The notes under the pieces were generated by a model. The model ran no database searches, was not told the DNA's origin, and was given only the letters and a program-made list of their open reading frames with translations. From Acidobacteriaceae bacterium (GTDB taxonomy: Bacteria > Acidobacteriota > Terriglobia > Terriglobales > Acidobacteriaceae): DNA of 11,124 bases. Below, piece after piece: positions 1 through 7,842 of this stretch; within the stretch, counting starts at the first letter, position 1; each line of letters opens with the position of its first letter. A program made the translations under genes and the position numbers. Location: positions 27,458 through 38,581 of the forward strand of contig PMBA01000224.1 in NCBI GenBank assembly GCA_003152795.1, written 5' to 3'.

Positions 1-281
1 GCTTTGATCGCCAGATTGCCATCGTGAACCGAGACGTTCGCCCTGCGATCGGTGTAGTACTGGAGCTCCTTGTTACCCCAGCCCTTGCCCCCGGTTTCAA
101 CAGCCCACTTGGAGCTATCGATCGAGGATCCATTGGGGCCGTCGAATTCGTCGCTCCACACCAGCACCCAGTCCGCGCCCTTTGTGGGAGCCGGCGCGGT
201 TTGGGAACCGCTGGCTATAGCCAGGCCTGTAACAATGATGAAGACGTGCAGCAAGAAAAACCGCCTCCGTCCGGATGGCAT
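1..281 (-). CDS. Secreted glycoside hydrolase family 16 protein (beta-glucanase/laminarinase-like), N-terminal part, runs off left edge
   Basis: Reading the minus strand from the ATG at 281 gives 93 codons with no stop before the window edge. Residues 1-28 look like a Sec signal peptide: three arginines after MPSG, then a hydrophobic core, then a small-residue region around ASGSQTA. After a short Pro/Ala/Thr linker comes the start of a GH16 domain: VWSDEFDG (residues about 41-48), then SSKWAVETGGKGWGNKELQ and a YYTDRRANV segment. This order is typical of GH16 endo-beta-1,3-glucanases such as laminarinases. The catalytic ExDxxE motif would lie beyond the edge, so activity cannot be judged. A GAGGGAG ribosome site lies 6 bases upstream of the ATG. 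The gene is divergent from the GH30 gene, suggesting shared control and joint attack on a beta-glucan. The exact substrate is inferred; another GH16 specificity such as agarase or lichenase is possible. Confidence 0.85.
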   Translation of the reverse strand, partial: MPSGRRRFFLLHVFIIVTGLAIASGSQTAPAPTKGADWVLVWSDEFDGPNGSSIDSSKWAVETGGKGWGNKELQYYTDRRANVSVHDGNLAIK

Positions 282-297
282 AGCGGACTCCCTCTAC

Positions 298-326
298 GGA
301 CGCGGCGCAACGCCGCGTTCATGAAC
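298..326. promoter_or_regulatory. Overlapping inverted repeats in the GH16/GH30 divergent intergenic region (candidate operator or leader hairpin)
   Basis: ACGCGGCG, a CAA spacer and CGCCGCGT form a perfect 8-bp inverted repeat at 300-318. It extends to about 10 bp if a G-T pair and an outer G-C pair are allowed. It overlaps a perfect 10-bp palindrome, GTTCATGAAC, at 317-326. The elements lie 17 bases upstream of the GH16 start codon and about 40 upstream of the GH30 start. They could be a protein-binding site controlling both genes, or a hairpin in the GH16 mRNA leader. They do not resemble the LacI-type operators near position 10000. Confidence 0.4.
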
Positions 327-344
327 TGTGAGTTGGCATATTAT
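316..344 (+). promoter_or_regulatory. Possible promoter for the GH30 gene
   Basis: TATTAT at 339-344 matches the sigma70 -10 consensus at 5 of 6 positions. The only -35 candidate at 17-bp spacing is the poor hexamer CGTTCA (316-321), which overlaps the inverted repeats. The predicted start near 351 would leave a leader of about 17 bases containing the AGGAG ribosome site at 356-360. The -10 is suggestive; the -35 is weak and may mean an activator or another sigma factor is needed. Confidence 0.3.
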
Positions 345-367
345 TCCAAAGAAATGAGGAGAAGGCG

Positions 368-1807
368 ATGTCGATGGTGAAAACCAGGCGGGAATTTCTG
401 AGATCCTCGGCGGTGGGCTTGGCAGCCACAGCAACAGCCCGGGCGTTGCCCACGTTCGCAATGGACAGCCCAGGGCAGAGTGGAGAAATCATGGCTTGGG
501 TTACGGGCGAGAAGAACCGCTTTACCCGCTTGAGTCCGATGCGCTGGCGGACCGCAGCCGCTCACTCCTCCCAGCCAACCATCGTTCTCGACCCGCAAAA
601 AGAGTTCCAGACGATTCTTGGTTTCGGCGCGGCATTTACCGAGGCCGCCTGCTACACCTTCAACCGGCTTCTGCCCTCCGTACGCGATCATTTGTTTCAC
701 GAGTTGTTTCATCCAGCGGAATTGGGGCTCAACGTTTGCCGCACCTGCATGGGATCGAGCGACTATTCGACCAAGGCCTACTCCTATGACGAAGGAGAAG
801 CCGATCCAGAATTACAACGGTTCTCGATTGAGCAGGACCGCCTGTATATTCTGCCGATGTTGCGTGCCGCTCGAAAGGTGAATCCGGAACTCTTTCTTTT
901 TTCGTCGCCCTGGAGTCCGCCGGGCTGGATGAAATCTGGAGGCTCGATGCTGGGCGGTTCGATGCGTCACCGCTACTTGGAGGCCTACGCCCATTACTTC
1001 CTGAAATTCCTTCAAGCCTATGCCGACGCGGGGGTCGCGATTCAGGCCGTCACACCACAAAACGAAGTGGACACCGACCAGGACGGACGTATGCCGGCAT
1101 GCATTTGGCCGCAAGAGTCCGAAATCGAATTCGTCGGCAAGCATCTGGGCCCGTTGCTTGAAAAACAGAGCCTCTCGACCAGGATTTGGATTCTCGATCA
1201 TAACTACAACTTGTGGGGCCGCGCGGTTGCCGAACTCGATGACCCCACCCTTCGAAAATACTGCAATGCGATTGCCTGGCATGGCTATTTTGGAACACCG
1301 GAAATGGTGTCCAAAGCTCATGAGGCTCATCCCGACGCCGAAATGCATTGGACCGAAGGAGGACCGGACTACACCAGCCCCGACTACCTGACCGATTGGG
1401 CCAAGTGGGGAGAGACGTTCACCGCCGCCCTGCGTAACTGGTGCGGGTCGTTGACCGCATGGAACCTCGCGTTGGACGAACTCGGCCGTCCCAACATCGG
1501 CCCGTTTCCTTGTGGAGGTTTAGTGACGATTCATTCCCAGACCGGAGAAATCACGCGCAGCGGCCAGTACTGGGCCTTCGCGCATTTTTCCCGGGCGATT
1601 CGCCGTGGTGCGCGCCGCTTCGATTCCCAGAGCACACTCATCGGAATCAGCCATGCCGCCTTCGCAAATCAGGATGGAACACGGGTGCTGGTGGTCACCA
1701 ACTCCGGCCCCGCCCAGACCGCCACGGTGCAGTTGGGATCGATGCAGGCGGAGATTACCCTGGGCAACAATTCCTTAACCACGTGGGTCTGGTCGAAAGA
1801 GCGCTGA
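368..1807 (+). CDS. Tat-exported glycoside hydrolase family 30 enzyme (beta-glucosidase / beta-1,6-glucanase / glucosylceramidase-like)
   Basis: The protein has 479 residues. The N-terminus carries a twin-arginine signal (TRREFLR, residues 6-12) followed by an Ala-rich hydrophobic stretch ending near ALPTFA, so folded export to the periplasm or beyond is likely. The GH30 fold follows: GFGAAFTEA (85-93), SSPWSPPGWMKSGGSMLGG (179-197), VTPQNEV (228-234) and HWTEGG (327-332). By family knowledge E233 is the acid/base and E330 the nucleophile; both are present. The C-terminal 80 residues or so fit the beta-sandwich typical of GH30. The ATG at 368 is preceded at 7 bases by AGGAG; an in-frame ATG two codons later is a minor alternative. 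It is divergent from GH16 and convergent with the ROK kinase gene. Substrate is inferred: beta-1,6-glucan or a beta-glucoside fits the GH16 neighbour, but other GH30 activities cannot be excluded. Confidence 0.92.
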   Translation: MSMVKTRREFLRSSAVGLAATATARALPTFAMDSPGQSGEIMAWVTGEKNRFTRLSPMRWRTAAAHSSQPTIVLDPQKEFQTILGFGAAFTEAACYTFNRLLPSVRDHLFHELFHPAELGLNVCRTCMGSSDYSTKAYSYDEGEADPELQRFSIEQDRLYILPMLRAARKVNPELFLFSSPWSPPGWMKSGGSMLGGSMRHRYLEAYAHYFLKFLQAYADAGVAIQAVTPQNEVDTDQDGRMPACIWPQESEIEFVGKHLGPLLEKQSLSTRIWILDHNYNLWGRAVAELDDPTLRKYCNAIAWHGYFGTPEMVSKAHEAHPDAEMHWTEGGPDYTSPDYLTDWAKWGETFTAALRNWCGSLTAWNLALDELGRPNIGPFPCGGLVTIHSQTGEITRSGQYWAFAHFSRAIRRGARRFDSQSTLIGISHAAFANQDGTRVLVVTNSGPAQTATVQLGSMQAEITLGNNSLTTWVWSKER

Positions 1808-1836
1808 GTCCAATGCACACGCGCGCGAGGCGGGTT

Positions 1837-2775
1837 TCAGCCAGCGCACTTTAGCGCGGGCTGGACGTCGGGGCCGAAGCGGTGATACCAGACTCTGGCT
1901 GCGCCGATCAGATTGGCGTCCTCTCCCAGCGAAGCCAAAGCGAGTTCCGTTTTCTCATACGGGACGAACCGGCAGCCCCGGGTGATTGCTTTGCGAATGC
2001 CTTCCAGAAAAAGCAGCGCGCTCCGCATCACGCTGCCGCCCAGAACAATGCTCTCGGGAGTAAAGAGGTTGATCAGGTTGGCGATCCCCATGCCAAGGTA
2101 ATAGGCCTCGCGCTCCACCACCTTGTGCGCCAGTTCGTCTCCTTGCCAGGCCCGTCCGCAGATTTGTCCAGCCGTACGATACGAATCCGTCGCCCCCTGG
2201 CTCTGCGCCCACGCTTCCATGGCCGGCCCGGCGGCCAGCGACTCCCAACATCCGCGATAGCCGCAGGAGCAGAGCGGCCCGGAGGGGTCGATCACCTGAT
2301 GACCAAGCTCGGGATGAGCTCCATCGACGCCGCGATAGAGTCGTCCATCCAAAATGATGCCGCCGCCAATGCCCGTGCCCACGGTGATGTAAATCAGCCT
2401 CGACTTATCCCGCCCCGCCCCCCACGCGGCCTCCGCCAACGCGCCCGCATCGGCGTCGTTTTCCAGTGCCGCCCGTACATTGAACATGCGCGCCAGGTCT
2501 TCCACAGGATTCTGCCCGCGCCAATCCTGAAGAAAGTCAACTTCGCCAAACTTGCCCGTAAATGGATCTACTGGACCCGTCGACCCAATTCCTATGCCGG
2601 TGATTTCAACCCCCGCAATTGTTGCCGTCTCGCGCAGCATGCTGGCAATCGCGGCCAAGCCATTCGCATAGCTATTCGCATCGCTAGGCGACTCCTTCCG
2701 CGACAATACCCGGCCGCCATCCGTCACCATGCCTACCGCTATTTTTGTTCCGCCGATGTCAACCGCTCCAATCAT
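1837..2775 (-). CDS. ROK-family sugar kinase
   Basis: This 312-residue protein is of normal length for the ROK family. The ATP phosphate-binding motif DIGGTK is at residues 6-11. ENDADAGALAE (105-115) carries the likely catalytic Asp107. TVGTGIGGGI (131-140) is the second phosphate loop. HPELGH at 154-159 followed by CSCGYRGCWES (169-179) is the ROK signature with the zinc ligands His159, Cys169, Cys171 and Cys176. It should phosphorylate a hexose such as glucose, N-acetylglucosamine, glucosamine or mannose in the cytoplasm with ATP; the specificity cannot be read from sequence. There is no DNA-binding N-terminal extension, so it is a kinase and not a ROK repressor. It starts 28 bases after the TonB-dependent transporter stop, with AGAGGAAAG upstream of its ATG, and is probably the last gene of the operon. 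Confidence 0.93.
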   Translation of the reverse strand: MIGAVDIGGTKIAVGMVTDGGRVLSRKESPSDANSYANGLAAIASMLRETATIAGVEITGIGIGSTGPVDPFTGKFGEVDFLQDWRGQNPVEDLARMFNVRAALENDADAGALAEAAWGAGRDKSRLIYITVGTGIGGGIILDGRLYRGVDGAHPELGHQVIDPSGPLCSCGYRGCWESLAAGPAMEAWAQSQGATDSYRTAGQICGRAWQGDELAHKVVEREAYYLGMGIANLINLFTPESIVLGGSVMRSALLFLEGIRKAITRGCRFVPYEKTELALASLGEDANLIGAARVWYHRFGPDVQPALKCAG

Positions 2776-2803
2776 GGTTCTTTCCTCTCCGGCCAGAACT
2801 TCG

Positions 2804-5800
2804 TCAGAATATCAGCTTCAAACCCAGCTGCAGCACTCGCGCCGTGTGCGCGCCGTTCGGGAAGAGGAAGTTGTCCGAACCTATATAGCTGTTCACCCCT
2901 GTCCATTGTGTGTGGTTGAACACATTGAACCCCTCCAGGCGGAACTGTGCGTCCAATTTCTCCGTGGGTTTAAAGACCTTGTAGACCGACATATCGAAAT
3001 TCGTCCGAAACGGTATGTTCAGGCTGTTACGGCCTGAGTTGCCAAACGTCAGGCCCTCGGTCTGCACATAAGCATTCGGATTGAATAGAAGCGGCCCTTT
3101 AATGGTGGGATCCGGAGGAGCCTGGTGGGGAGGCAGGGCATGTGGATCGCCGACTATGTCCGCGTACGATCCCGTCCCCACGCCGTTGGCAACGCCCGCG
3201 CTGTCCCCGTACACGCCGTCGAGCACCGAAAATGGCTCCCCGCTTTGCGCGCTCATGATGCCGGCATACTGCCATCCACCCAGAAGGCTGTGAGCCAGAC
3301 CCGCGGTTCGGAAGAACGGCAGATCGTAGATCCACGCTACCGTCAGGATATGGCGTTGATCGAAGTTAGAGCTCGCGTAACTCCCTTTTACATTAAACGA
3401 ATTCACAAAGTTGCTGTCAAATTTATCGGATGAGTTATCCAGCGAGTGACTATAGGTATATGCCACGTTCAGCGTAAGCGGCCCGCTCGTCCTGCGCAGC
3501 GAGAACTGCAGCGCGTTATAGTTGGAGTTGGCTTCAGGCGACACACCCTCCGTAGAATCCAGACCATAATACGGACGATACGGGTTAGGATCGTTGCCGC
3601 ACGCAACTGCCAGGTTGATTGCCGGTTGGCCGGTCACCTTTTGTCCATTCACTTTGAAAATAGGCTTTTGAACCGAACCGTGCTGCGTGCTGCAGATAGA
3701 GTCGGTAATGGGCTGCCCGGGCTGAAAAGGATTGTCGGAGGCCGCAATCGGAGCCAACTGGTTGAGTTCGTGGATCAATGTCAGGTGCGTTCCCTTGCTG
3801 CCTACGTAAGAAATTGTGGCAACCGTGTTCTTGAACAGATCGCGCTGAATATCCAGGTGCCACTGCTGCACGTAGGGCCAGATCACCTGGGTGGGGATAG
3901 AGACGGTCGACAAGGGGAAAAGCAATCCTAATCCGCCGACATTGTTGTAACCAACAATATTGAACTGCGTTGGCTCTTGCACCAGCGGCGGGGAGCCCTC
4001 CAGGTTTTCGGCGTTCGCTTCTTCCCCGTTGGTGTGGTCGAAGAAGATCCCATAGCCTCCGCGAATCGCCGTGGTTCCTTTGCTAAAAGGATCCCAAGCA
4101 AAGCCGATTCGAGGGGCGGGGTTGAACACTTTGCCCAATTCACAACCTCGTGGTACGCCGGACGCGCCGCACTGCACCATGCCATTGAACGGATTCCCCG
4201 TTCCTGGGATCAGAGCTCCTTCCTGTCCGGTTTTGTTGCCGGTCAGATCGATCTTCGGAATCTGGCCCGGATCGAATGCCGAGGCTTCCCAGTTGTAGAC
4301 CTGCTGGTGCTGCTCGTAGAAGGTGCCGAAGAAACTCAGGCGCAGCCCCAGATTTAAGGTCAGATTTTTCGAAATGTGGTAATCGTCCTGTATGTAGGGT
4401 TCAAACATACGGTAGTGGATGTGATATTTCGGCTCCGCACTGTCCTGGGAATAGGACGCGATGTTCCCCATCAGGAGATCGGCAAAACCGTTGCCGCTCG
4501 AGTTCGGAGACGTGCTGTCAAAACTCATATCGCCTTCCACATCCGTATACGCTCGCTCATTCTTCTGAGCTGTCACATAGTAGCCGCCAAACTGCAGATT
4601 GTGTTTGCCCCAGCTCTTGGTGACGTTGTCCCGAATCGTGTAAGTCGGATTCGAGTTGTTCCACGGGAAGGCGGACGGGCCCTCGCAGAAATACCCCCCG
4701 TAAGATCCTGACGTGGATATGCATATGTCGGGTAACTCGCCGTTGTTGTTGGGAAACAACCCGGGCATGGTAAACGTCTTGGGACGCTGCCACACTTGAG
4801 GATTGGTATTGATCTGCTGAATGTGGTCTGTCGTATAACTGGAAACGAATTCGTTGAGCAGCGTCGGAGAGACGGTCGCCGTCAATTTGGCAACTATGCT
4901 GACGCCTGGTCCGATAAAGTGCGTGCCTATGGTTGGGAAGCTTTCACCCGCCCACGTAACCGTGGAATTTGTGATATCCCAGGAATCATGGATGTAGCGA
5001 AAAGTGGCTCGCAGCCTGGAATTGATGTCGTGATCGACACGCAGCAACTCTTCCCGCCAATGCATGGGCTGGGGCGCCGACGCAAGAAAAAGAGACTCTG
5101 CGCCCGAACCCGTTGTCGGTTCAGGAATCATCCCCAGGAAAGCTTGCCCGTTGGGATCCACTGGGATCTGGTTCAGAACTCCGTTGGTCACGTAGGGAGC
5201 ATAGAATTGCTCGTCGTTCACCACCTGGCCGGGGGTTCCCGGGCACTCCGGAAAGTAAGTGCTCGCCGTGCTGGAATCATCCCGCTGAAATTGCGTGTTC
5301 GTGGCAGGACAAAAATCGCTGAAGTTACCCTGCCGATCCGCAATCGAGGGAACAAAATTATAGAAATTGGTGGGGACGTTTTCGCGACGCCACTCCTGCG
5401 ACCAGAAAAAGAAAGTATGGTTCTTCCAGATCGGACCGCCCAGTGTATAGCCAAAGTCGTTTTTTCTGTATTTCGGCTTGGCGGCTCCAGGAGCCGTGAA
5501 GTAGTTCTGCGCGTTGAGCCACTCGTTGCGGAAGAATTCGTAGGCGTCGCCGTGAAAACGGTTTGTGCCTGACTTGGTTTCCGCTTCAATCGTGCCCGAG
5601 GCGTTACGGCCGTATTGCGCCCCGTAGTTGGACGTCAGCACCCGAACTTCGGCGAGCGCATCGATACTGGGGTAAACATTCAGGGTATCGTTGCTCCCGT
5701 TATCCATCGTGTCCCCGCCATCGATCTCCCAGTTGTTGTTTTCAACGCGGCCGCCGTTGATGCTGTAGTTGACGTTTCCCTGCGCTCCCACCACTCCTTC

Positions 5801-6310
5801 ATCCTGTCCTGTCTGGTTGCTCACTCCCGGCACAAGCGTTACCAGTTGGGTAAAGTTCCGCCCATTCAATTGCAACTGCGTGATCTCTTTACCGGTGATC
5901 GTTCCGCCCATCTCGGACGATTCGGTGTTCACCTGGGCCAGGCCTTCGCCTCTCACCGTCACTTCTTCCTCGACGTTGCCCACTTGCAGCGCAACGTCGA
6001 CCCGGGCCTCCTGCGCCACGCGAAGCGTGACCCCGAGCGCTTGATATCTCCGGAATCCCGGGGCCGTCACCGTGATGTTGTACTCTCCCGGAACCAGCGC
6101 GGCAGCCAGATAGTCGCCGTCGGAGTTGGTGACGAGGTTCCGACTTGTTCCCTGAGCGATATTTCTTATAACGACACTCGCCTTCGGCAACACCGCTCCG
6201 GTCGCGTCCCGCACTGTTCCTGTAAGAGTTGCGGTATCTTGTGCCACCCCCAGTTGCCCCAGAAACAGAATCAATACCAGCACAACCGGAATTCCCAGGT
6301 AACGCGTCAT
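2804..6310 (-). CDS. TonB-dependent outer-membrane transporter with N-terminal carboxypeptidase-regulatory (Oar-like) domain
   Basis: The start at 6310 gives 1168 residues. It opens with a clear Sec signal peptide (residues 1-24, hydrophobic core VVLVLILFLG, ending GVAQ) and has GGGGA 6 bases upstream. A longer in-frame reading from 6442 would add 44 residues that hide this signal and overlap the upstream gene. Residues about 27-108 form a CarboxypepD_reg/Cna-B-like beta-sandwich (TLTGTVRDATGAVLPKASV). The plug follows, with LNGRNFTQLVTLVPGV near 148-163, an ING...EIDGGDTMD segment near 184-203 and YGAQYGRNASGTIE near 229-242. The rest is a beta-barrel rich in aromatic and Asn residues, ending in the terminal Phe common in outer-membrane barrels. 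This architecture is abundant in Acidobacteriota. It probably imports the oligosaccharide handled by the surrounding enzymes. No SusD-like partner is encoded nearby and no TonB box is obvious. Confidence 0.92.
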   Translation of the reverse strand: MTRYLGIPVVLVLILFLGQLGVAQDTATLTGTVRDATGAVLPKASVVIRNIAQGTSRNLVTNSDGDYLAAALVPGEYNITVTAPGFRRYQALGVTLRVAQEARVDVALQVGNVEEEVTVRGEGLAQVNTESSEMGGTITGKEITQLQLNGRNFTQLVTLVPGVSNQTGQDEGVVGAQGNVNYSINGGRVENNNWEIDGGDTMDNGSNDTLNVYPSIDALAEVRVLTSNYGAQYGRNASGTIEAETKSGTNRFHGDAYEFFRNEWLNAQNYFTAPGAAKPKYRKNDFGYTLGGPIWKNHTFFFWSQEWRRENVPTNFYNFVPSIADRQGNFSDFCPATNTQFQRDDSSTASTYFPECPGTPGQVVNDEQFYAPYVTNGVLNQIPVDPNGQAFLGMIPEPTTGSGAESLFLASAPQPMHWREELLRVDHDINSRLRATFRYIHDSWDITNSTVTWAGESFPTIGTHFIGPGVSIVAKLTATVSPTLLNEFVSSYTTDHIQQINTNPQVWQRPKTFTMPGLFPNNNGELPDICISTSGSYGGYFCEGPSAFPWNNSNPTYTIRDNVTKSWGKHNLQFGGYYVTAQKNERAYTDVEGDMSFDSTSPNSSGNGFADLLMGNIASYSQDSAEPKYHIHYRMFEPYIQDDYHISKNLTLNLGLRLSFFGTFYEQHQQVYNWEASAFDPGQIPKIDLTGNKTGQEGALIPGTGNPFNGMVQCGASGVPRGCELGKVFNPAPRIGFAWDPFSKGTTAIRGGYGIFFDHTNGEEANAENLEGSPPLVQEPTQFNIVGYNNVGGLGLLFPLSTVSIPTQVIWPYVQQWHLDIQRDLFKNTVATISYVGSKGTHLTLIHELNQLAPIAASDNPFQPGQPITDSICSTQHGSVQKPIFKVNGQKVTGQPAINLAVACGNDPNPYRPYYGLDSTEGVSPEANSNYNALQFSLRRTSGPLTLNVAYTYSHSLDNSSDKFDSNFVNSFNVKGSYASSNFDQRHILTVAWIYDLPFFRTAGLAHSLLGGWQYAGIMSAQSGEPFSVLDGVYGDSAGVANGVGTGSYADIVGDPHALPPHQAPPDPTIKGPLLFNPNAYVQTEGLTFGNSGRNSLNIPFRTNFDMSVYKVFKPTEKLDAQFRLEGFNVFNHTQWTGVNSYIGSDNFLFPNGAHTARVLQLGLKLIF

Positions 6311-6408
6311 GGCATTTCCCCAGTACAGAAACACGAAAAAACGGAAATGTTGGAAACCGGCGGCGTCAGGCGCTTCCCACGGCGGGCGCCGCCCCTCTCC
6401 ACTCGCGA

Positions 6409-7764
6409 TCAACTCTTGATCGTTTTGCTGGCCGCGTCCCAATGCACGGCTTGTTGACGGAAATACGATTCATTCGCCATGTGGCAGGCCAATGCGGCGT
6501 GATGGCCGAATACCGCATCCTCCACCACCGGCTTCCGCGAGCGCACCGCTTCGAAGAACGCCCATAGATGTGGCTTCACGTCGTCGTAGTCCGGTCCCTT
6601 GAACGTAACTGTTTCCGGCATCGGCTCCTGTCCGAGCTTCGGATTGTTTTCCTCGTGCCATTTCTTCTCGTAGGCCTCGCGCATGGCGTGCGGAAAACTC
6701 CCGTCGTAGTAGCTGGGGCTTGAATCTTTACCGGTTTGCGGCGTATAGCTCAGCCCGAACTCGGTCATTTCCAGCATGCCCTTCGACCCCTGGAAACGAT
6801 AGGTCTCCGGCATCTCGGTTCCGAGGTTCAGCCGCATGTAGACGGGGATATCGCCGTATTGAAACAGCGACGCGTGAACGTCCGGCATGTTGCGTCCATC
6901 TTTCCAGCGCAAAATCCCTCCCATCGCCATCGCGCGCCTGGGAGCCTCGTTCCACCCCAGAACGAACATCATGCCGCTGACCAGATGTACCAGCAGATCG
7001 CCAGCAACACCCGTGCCGTATTCCTTCCAGCACCGCCAGCGCGCAAAGATCTCAGGATTGAACGGCCGCTTCGGCACTGTGCCCTGCCACTTGTCCCAGT
7101 CAAGGTTCTCGGGCGAAAGATCGAACGGCGGTGGATACTCCCACGCCCCCGTCGGATCGTTGCGGCCCAGCCACCCCTCCACCAGCATGAGATCCCCAAG
7201 CATCCCCTGGTCGACCATTTCTTTCGCTTTCTTGCAGATCAGCGAACTCACGCGCTGCGAACCAATCTGGATGATGCGGCCGGTGCGCTTCTGTGCGTCC
7301 GACATCTCCACCCCTTCCGCCGCCGTGTGCGACATCGGCTTTTCGCAGTAGATGTCCTTGCCCGCCGAGACCGCATCCACCACAATCTGCTTGTGCCAGT
7401 GATCGGGCACCGCCGCGATCAGGCAATCGATGTCCTTGTCCGCGAGCAGTTCCTCATAACGACGCGTCACCGGCAAGTTCGGTTTGTCGGTGATCTCCCG
7501 CGCCAGCGTGTGGCGTCCGTCGTAAAGATCGCAAGCCTTCACACACTCCACGCCCGGCAACTCGATGGCGCTGCTCAGCAGCCAATTCCCCTGCATGCCG
7601 ATCCCGATGATTCCGAAACGAAGACGATCGCTCGGCGATACTGGAAGCGCCGATGCGAAAAGGGGCTCTGGAGCAAGCAAGATCGTTTTCGCTGCCAGCG
7701 AAGCGCCCGCCGCCGCCGCGCCAATGCCAAGAAACTCACGGCGCGAAAAATAATTCTTCTTCAT
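6409..7764 (-). CDS. Tat-exported Gfo/Idh/MocA-family oxidoreductase
   Basis: The 451-residue protein begins with a textbook Tat signal: SRREFLG at residues 7-13, an Ala/Gly-rich core, then ALPVSPSD. The Rossmann domain starts with FGIIGIGMQG (GxGxxG at 54-59) and continues to CEKPM (140-144), where Lys142 is the conserved catalytic-site lysine. The C-terminal domain contains GVAGDLLVH (252-260), matching the family's Asp/His active-site pattern (Asp256, His260). Members oxidise or reduce sugars and sugar derivatives with NAD(P). Tat export implies the cofactor is loaded in the cytoplasm and carried out with the folded protein, as known for Zymomonas glucose-fructose oxidoreductase. Next to a DUF1080 gene, a role in forming a 3-keto-glycoside is attractive but inferred. 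A perfect AGGAGG lies 6 bases upstream of the ATG. The gaps to its neighbours are 78 bases upstream and 98 downstream. Confidence 0.92.
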   Translation of the reverse strand: MKKNYFSRREFLGIGAAAAGASLAAKTILLAPEPLFASALPVSPSDRLRFGIIGIGMQGNWLLSSAIELPGVECVKACDLYDGRHTLAREITDKPNLPVTRRYEELLADKDIDCLIAAVPDHWHKQIVVDAVSAGKDIYCEKPMSHTAAEGVEMSDAQKRTGRIIQIGSQRVSSLICKKAKEMVDQGMLGDLMLVEGWLGRNDPTGAWEYPPPFDLSPENLDWDKWQGTVPKRPFNPEIFARWRCWKEYGTGVAGDLLVHLVSGMMFVLGWNEAPRRAMAMGGILRWKDGRNMPDVHASLFQYGDIPVYMRLNLGTEMPETYRFQGSKGMLEMTEFGLSYTPQTGKDSSPSYYDGSFPHAMREAYEKKWHEENNPKLGQEPMPETVTFKGPDYDDVKPHLWAFFEAVRSRKPVVEDAVFGHHAALACHMANESYFRQQAVHWDAASKTIKS

Positions 7765-7770
7765 GAAAAT

Positions 7771-7776
7771 CCTCCT
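7771..7776 (-). promoter_or_regulatory. Strong ribosome-binding site of the oxidoreductase gene
   Basis: The minus strand reads AGGAGG, then the 6-base spacer ATTTTC, then ATG. This is the best Shine-Dalgarno match in the operon and fixes the start at 7764, which also places the Tat motif at the right distance from the N-terminus. Confidence 0.8.
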
Positions 7777-7842
7777 GGGATGCCTAATTGTTCAGACAGC
7801 TACCGATTGCATTTGTCCGTCGAGCGTCGCGAAACAACGCCG

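Noticed and set aside
196..211. Operator-like inverted repeat GCGGTT-TGGG-AACCGC
   Set aside because: It lies inside the GH16 coding region, has a 4-base spacer unlike the CpG-centred sites at 10007-10182, and is explained by ordinary codons.
1841..1864. Imperfect stem at the convergent GH30/ROK junction as a terminator
   Set aside because: The outer CCAGC/GCTGG pairing is interrupted, it lies within the ROK coding end, and there is no T-rich tract on either side. No convincing terminator was seen in the 29-base junction.
1882..2919. A 345-codon plus-strand open frame
   Set aside because: It is antisense to the ROK kinase, whose phosphate-binding and zinc motifs are intact, and has no domain-like pattern.
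5553..5566. TGAAAACGGTTTGT, similar to the LacI-type sites
   Set aside because: It is a single imperfect site deep inside the transporter coding sequence, without a partner or nearby promoter, so chance is the simpler explanation.
6311..6442. Longer start for the TonB-dependent transporter
   Set aside because: It would place a good Sec signal peptide 44 residues inside the protein and overlap the oxidoreductase gene. The ATG at 6310 has its own ribosome site.
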